Shown: positions 35,142 through 37,058 of the stretch, one piece after another
Position numbering within the stretch: position 1 is the first letter of the stretch
Layout of the letters: each line of letters starts with the position of its first letter
Assembly: GCA_905216095.1 (NCBI GenBank)
Contig: CAJMSQ010000024.1
Span: 1 to 37,058, forward strand
Source: an uncultured bacterium
GTDB lineage: Bacteria; Bacteroidota; Bacteroidia; Bacteroidales; Bacteroidaceae
Length of the DNA stretch: 37,058 bases
Reading direction: 5' to 3'
Notes under the pieces: generated by a model
The model's database searches: none
The model's input: only the letters and a program-made list of their open reading frames with translations
What the model was told of the DNA's origin: nothing
Translations under genes and position numbers: made by a program

Positions 35142-35149
35142 TATCTTTG
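35142..35149 (+). promoter_or_regulatory. -7 element for the small-protein/OmpH-like operon
   Basis: TATCTTTG at 35142-35149. No TTG stands at -33, so the match is partial. The leader to the ATG at 35257 would be about 100 nt and includes an inverted repeat GCAGAC (35174-35179) / GTCTGC (35209-35214). Confidence 0.5.
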
Positions 35150-35256
35150 CGGCATCAAAGAGGGAAGTCTTGCAGACATAAGGAACACAAAAGATTCCGC
35201 AAAGTGCAGTCTGCTCCATACAGACACCCTACTTAGACAGAGCAAAATTAAACAAA

Positions 35257-35472
35257 ATGGTCAAGGTATTCCTACTTTCATTGTTAATTATTGCAATCGG
35301 ACTGCTACTTATATCTATCAAGGTACTGGCCGGCAAGCGTTTTGTACATACACATATCGACGGCAATAAGGCTCTCAACCGCAAAGGCATACACTGCGTA
35401 CAATCTATGGATGCCGCGGAACGGCGCGAAAACAAGTATCGCATCAACGAAAAATCCAAATCAAAACAATAA
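35257..35472 (+). CDS. Small single-pass membrane protein, unknown function
   Basis: A 71-residue protein with one N-terminal membrane helix (VFLLSLLIIAIGLLLISIKV) and a positively charged tail, which suggests the C-terminus is cytoplasmic. The text HIDGNKALNRKGIHCVQSMD resembles a conserved small Bacteroidetes family with the pattern H-x-x-x-NK-x-x-x-x-x-GI-x-C; I know no function for it. It ends 4 nt before the OmpH-like lipoprotein gene, so they form an operon. Confidence 0.8.
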   Translation: MVKVFLLSLLIIAIGLLLISIKVLAGKRFVHTHIDGNKALNRKGIHCVQSMDAAERRENKYRINEKSKSKQ

Positions 35473-35476
35473 CAAA

Positions 35477-36043
35477 ATGAAACTCAAACATCTCACACTG
35501 GGGGTAATCGCCCTTTCCTTAACAGCCTGCGGCAACGACAACAAGGCAGAACAGCAAACAGCGCCTGCCCCCGCTGTCGCCAACGCCATGACCATTGCCT
35601 ATGTGGACATGGACACACTGCAAAGCAAATATGACTTTTACATAGAAGGAAAGGCCGCACTCGAAAAGAAAGTGCAAGCTTATCAGGCAAGCGTGGAACA
35701 AAAGGAAAAAGCCCTGCAACAGGTTCAGGAAAGCATACAAAAGCGCATGCAGGAGGGAAAAATAACCTCCGAGGCCCAATATAAGGCTGAAGTGAACAAG
35801 TTTACCCAGCAACAAAACGCATACGCGCAATTCCGTAAATCCAACGAAGAGGCACTCGCCAAGGAACAAGAGGATTTCGGCCAGGCTTTGCAGGACAGCC
35901 TTGACCATTTCTTGACTGAATACAACAAAACAAAGAAAATCAACATCATCCTGAACAAGGCCGTGATGCTTCACGCCGACAAGAGCTACGACATCACCGC
36001 AGAAGTGGTGGCCGGCCTGAACAAACGCTACAAGAAAAAATAA
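35477..36043 (+). CDS. OmpH/Skp-family lipoprotein
   Basis: A 188-residue protein with a lipoprotein signal ending LTAC (Cys18). After a short Ala/Pro linker it has an IAYVDMDTLQSKYDF strand, a long charged coiled coil (about 55-150) and the IILNKAVMLHAD beta segment near 160, the arrangement of Skp/OmpH prefoldin-like chaperones that hold outer-membrane proteins in the periplasm. Unlike classical Skp it is predicted to be lipid-anchored; the residues after Cys18 (GNDN) are not a strong surface-export signal, so a periplasm-facing anchor is likely. ATG at 35477 is chosen because the longer frame from 35291 overlaps the preceding small gene. Confidence 0.9.
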   Translation: MKLKHLTLGVIALSLTACGNDNKAEQQTAPAPAVANAMTIAYVDMDTLQSKYDFYIEGKAALEKKVQAYQASVEQKEKALQQVQESIQKRMQEGKITSEAQYKAEVNKFTQQQNAYAQFRKSNEEALAKEQEDFGQALQDSLDHFLTEYNKTKKINIILNKAVMLHADKSYDITAEVVAGLNKRYKKK

Positions 36044-36056
36044 AACCAACATGCGC

Positions 36057-36086
36057 TTGCACATTCCGAAAAACTTCGTAACTTTG
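36057..36086 (+). promoter_or_regulatory. tRNA-Ser promoter
   Basis: TAACTTTG at 36079-36086 and TTG at 36057-36059 with a 19-nt spacer. It starts transcription only a few bases before the tRNA at 36098. Confidence 0.8.
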
Positions 36087-36097
36087 CAGGCGCTTAA

Positions 36098-36185
<88 letters not shown>

Positions 36186-36190
36186 TGAAC

Positions 36191-36210
36191 TAACCGGACA
36201 ATACCGGACA
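36191..36210. repeat. Tandem 10-nt repeat CCGGACA
   Basis: TAACCGGACA and ATACCGGACA follow each other directly (CCGGACA at 36194-36200 and 36204-36210), one helical turn apart, only 10 nt after the tRNA. Spacing suits arm-type or directionality-factor sites. Confidence 0.55.
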
Positions 36211-36220
36211 GTAAGCAGAC

Positions 36221-36256
36221 AAGTCCCACAAATTCAATGATTTGTGGGACTTTTTT
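36221..36256 (+). terminator. Terminator after tRNA-Ser
   Basis: AAGTCCCACAAAT (36221-36233) pairs perfectly with ATTTGTGGGACTT (36240-36252) around a 6-nt loop and is followed by a T-run. It ends tRNA transcription before the integrase region. Confidence 0.9.
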
Positions 36257-36322
36257 ATTCCCTTGTGTCTGCCTTAAAGTACACCTTTTCGCCCCTAAAA
36301 GACAAAGTTCGTAACCTAACTC

Positions 36323-36356
36323 GTACCCCCGACAAACAAAAACGGAAAGGGGGTAC
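36323..36356. repeat. Inverted repeat upstream of the integrase
   Basis: GTACCCCC (36323-36330) and GGGGGTAC (36349-36356) are exact reverse complements separated by 18 nt. It lies about 75 nt before the integrase promoter and has no T-run, so protein binding is more likely than termination. Confidence 0.65.
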
Positions 36357-36430
36357 AGATTGTCCGAAATTGGCGAAATCCTGTCGTTATTTGGCTTGTC
36401 TGCATGGAACTCATTTTTAGAGAATTACAA

Positions 36431-36438
36431 TAGTTTTG
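36431..36438 (+). promoter_or_regulatory. -7 element of the integrase gene
   Basis: TAGTTTTG at 36431-36438 fits TAnnTTTG and leaves a leader of roughly 12 nt to the ATG at 36457. The -33 region lacks TTG. Confidence 0.55.
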
Positions 36439-36456
36439 CAACTTAAAAAGTGAGTT

Positions 36457-37058
36457 ATGAAATCGACATTCAACATTTGCTTTTACGCAAAGAAAGACAA
36501 GCAGAAAGCCAACGGTGCGTACCCCCTTTTCGCCCGTATCACAGTGGACGGCGTGGCAAGCCGTTTTAACACCAAGCTGGACGTGTTGCCCTCTATTTGG
36601 GACGGCAAAATGGGCAAGGCTACCGGACGTACTTCGGAAGCCAGCCGCATAAACCGTATGCTGGATGATATAAACGCATCCTTGAACACCATTTACCACG
36701 AAATGCAACGGCGTGACAATTACGTGACCGCCGAGAAAGTGAAGAACGAGTTTTTAGGTCATAGCGAGAGCCACGAAACAATCCTTACCCTGTTCCAAAA
36801 GCACAATGACGATGTGAAGCAGTTGGTCGGCATATCCAAGACGATAGCGACCTACCGCAAGTATGAAGTCACCCGCCGCCACCTTGCCGAATTTATCCAA
36901 AGCAAGTACAACGTATCGGACATATCTATTAAGGAGATTACCCCTATGTTCATTACCGATTTTGAGTTGTATTTGCGTACAGCCTGCAAGTGCGGCTACA
37001 ACACCACCGCCAAGTTCATGCAGTTCTTCAAGCGTATCATCATCATTGCCCGCAACAA
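36457..37058 (+). CDS. Tyrosine site-specific integrase, CTnDOT-like, 3' truncated by window
   Basis: The first 200 residues of a tyrosine recombinase. Residues about 5-95 form an arm-DNA-binding domain (FYAKKDKQKANGAYPLFARI) and residues about 105-200 the SAM-like core-binding domain (YRKYEVTRRHLAEFI, ITPMFITDFELYLR). The catalytic domain with the R-H-R-Y residues lies beyond the window. The closest pattern I recognise is IntDOT-type integrases of Bacteroides conjugative transposons, which share DNYVTAEKVKNEFLG-like text and ISDFELYLRT. Such enzymes join element ends to a chromosomal site. The nearby tRNA-Ser suggests tRNA targeting, unlike CTnDOT itself, whose sites are not tRNA genes. Confidence 0.92.
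   Translation, partial: MKSTFNICFYAKKDKQKANGAYPLFARITVDGVASRFNTKLDVLPSIWDGKMGKATGRTSEASRINRMLDDINASLNTIYHEMQRRDNYVTAEKVKNEFLGHSESHETILTLFQKHNDDVKQLVGISKTIATYRKYEVTRRHLAEFIQSKYNVSDISIKEITPMFITDFELYLRTACKCGYNTTAKFMQFFKRIIIIARN

Noticed and set aside
36221..36256. Hairpin after the tRNA as an attachment core
   Set aside because: A perfect stem followed directly by a T-run is a standard terminator; it shows no identity to the tRNA 3' end.

Overview
The window looks like a chromosomal segment of a Bacteroidales bacterium, most likely Bacteroides or a close relative. Three things point there. Promoters fit the Bacteroides pattern (TAnnTTTG at -7 with TTG about 18-20 nt upstream) and conventional ribosome-binding sites are mostly absent. 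The gene families are typical of the group: EF-G2-like factor, OmpA porin, DUF3256-like protein, OstA-like protein, SusC-unrelated barrel receptor. The last gene is a Bacteroides-type tyrosine integrase. Species cannot be fixed from the sequence alone.

Layout. 1-187: a REP-like inverted repeat and a terminator of an upstream gene. 331-3311 (+): uvrB and a BASS-type membrane transporter. 3463-5616 (-): an EF-G paralogue lacking the catalytic histidine. 5906-7993 (+): a PorE-architecture lipoprotein (TPR, beta-propeller, CRD, OmpA). 7994-8882: a long gene-poor stretch with element copy A and an orphan promoter. 8883-14644 (+): outer-membrane beta-barrel receptor, ABC-F ATPase (Uup type), rarA. 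14847-25500 (-): secreted unknown protein, OmpA porin, mutL, OstA-like protein, two parvulin chaperones, guaB. 25803-28423 (-): DUF3256-like protein, lipid kinase, miaA. 28424-28855: element copy B. 28856-35052 (-): K+/H+ antiporter, dnaB, a beta-helix lipoprotein, pepD. 35257-36043 (+): a small membrane protein and an OmpH/Skp-like lipoprotein. 36098-36184: tRNA-Ser(CGA), followed by the start of an integrative element whose integrase runs off the window end.

Functional themes. Most of the window is core genome: DNA repair and replication (uvrB, mutL, rarA, dnaB), translation (EF-G2, ABC-F, miaA, tRNA-Ser), purine synthesis (guaB) and envelope assembly (parvulins, OstA-like, OmpH-like, OmpA proteins, lipoproteins). 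The tightly packed unit parvulin, SurA-like, OstA-like is probably an outer-membrane biogenesis operon with mutL at its end.

The most unusual signal is non-coding. Two diverged copies of a ~260-280 bp intergenic element (A at 8047-8323, B at 28571-28830) share, in the same order and orientation, a consensus promoter, a GC-rich hairpin with U-tract whose stem changes sequence but keeps pairing, an 18-nt motif, clustered CTACATG(G/C)CATGTAG palindromes and a terminal motif with 20 of 21 matching bases. I do not recognise it as a named family. Other points of note are the EF-G active-site loss, a MutL with a degraded endonuclease motif, a DnaB ending in an SSB-tail-like peptide, and the tRNA-Ser/integrase junction.
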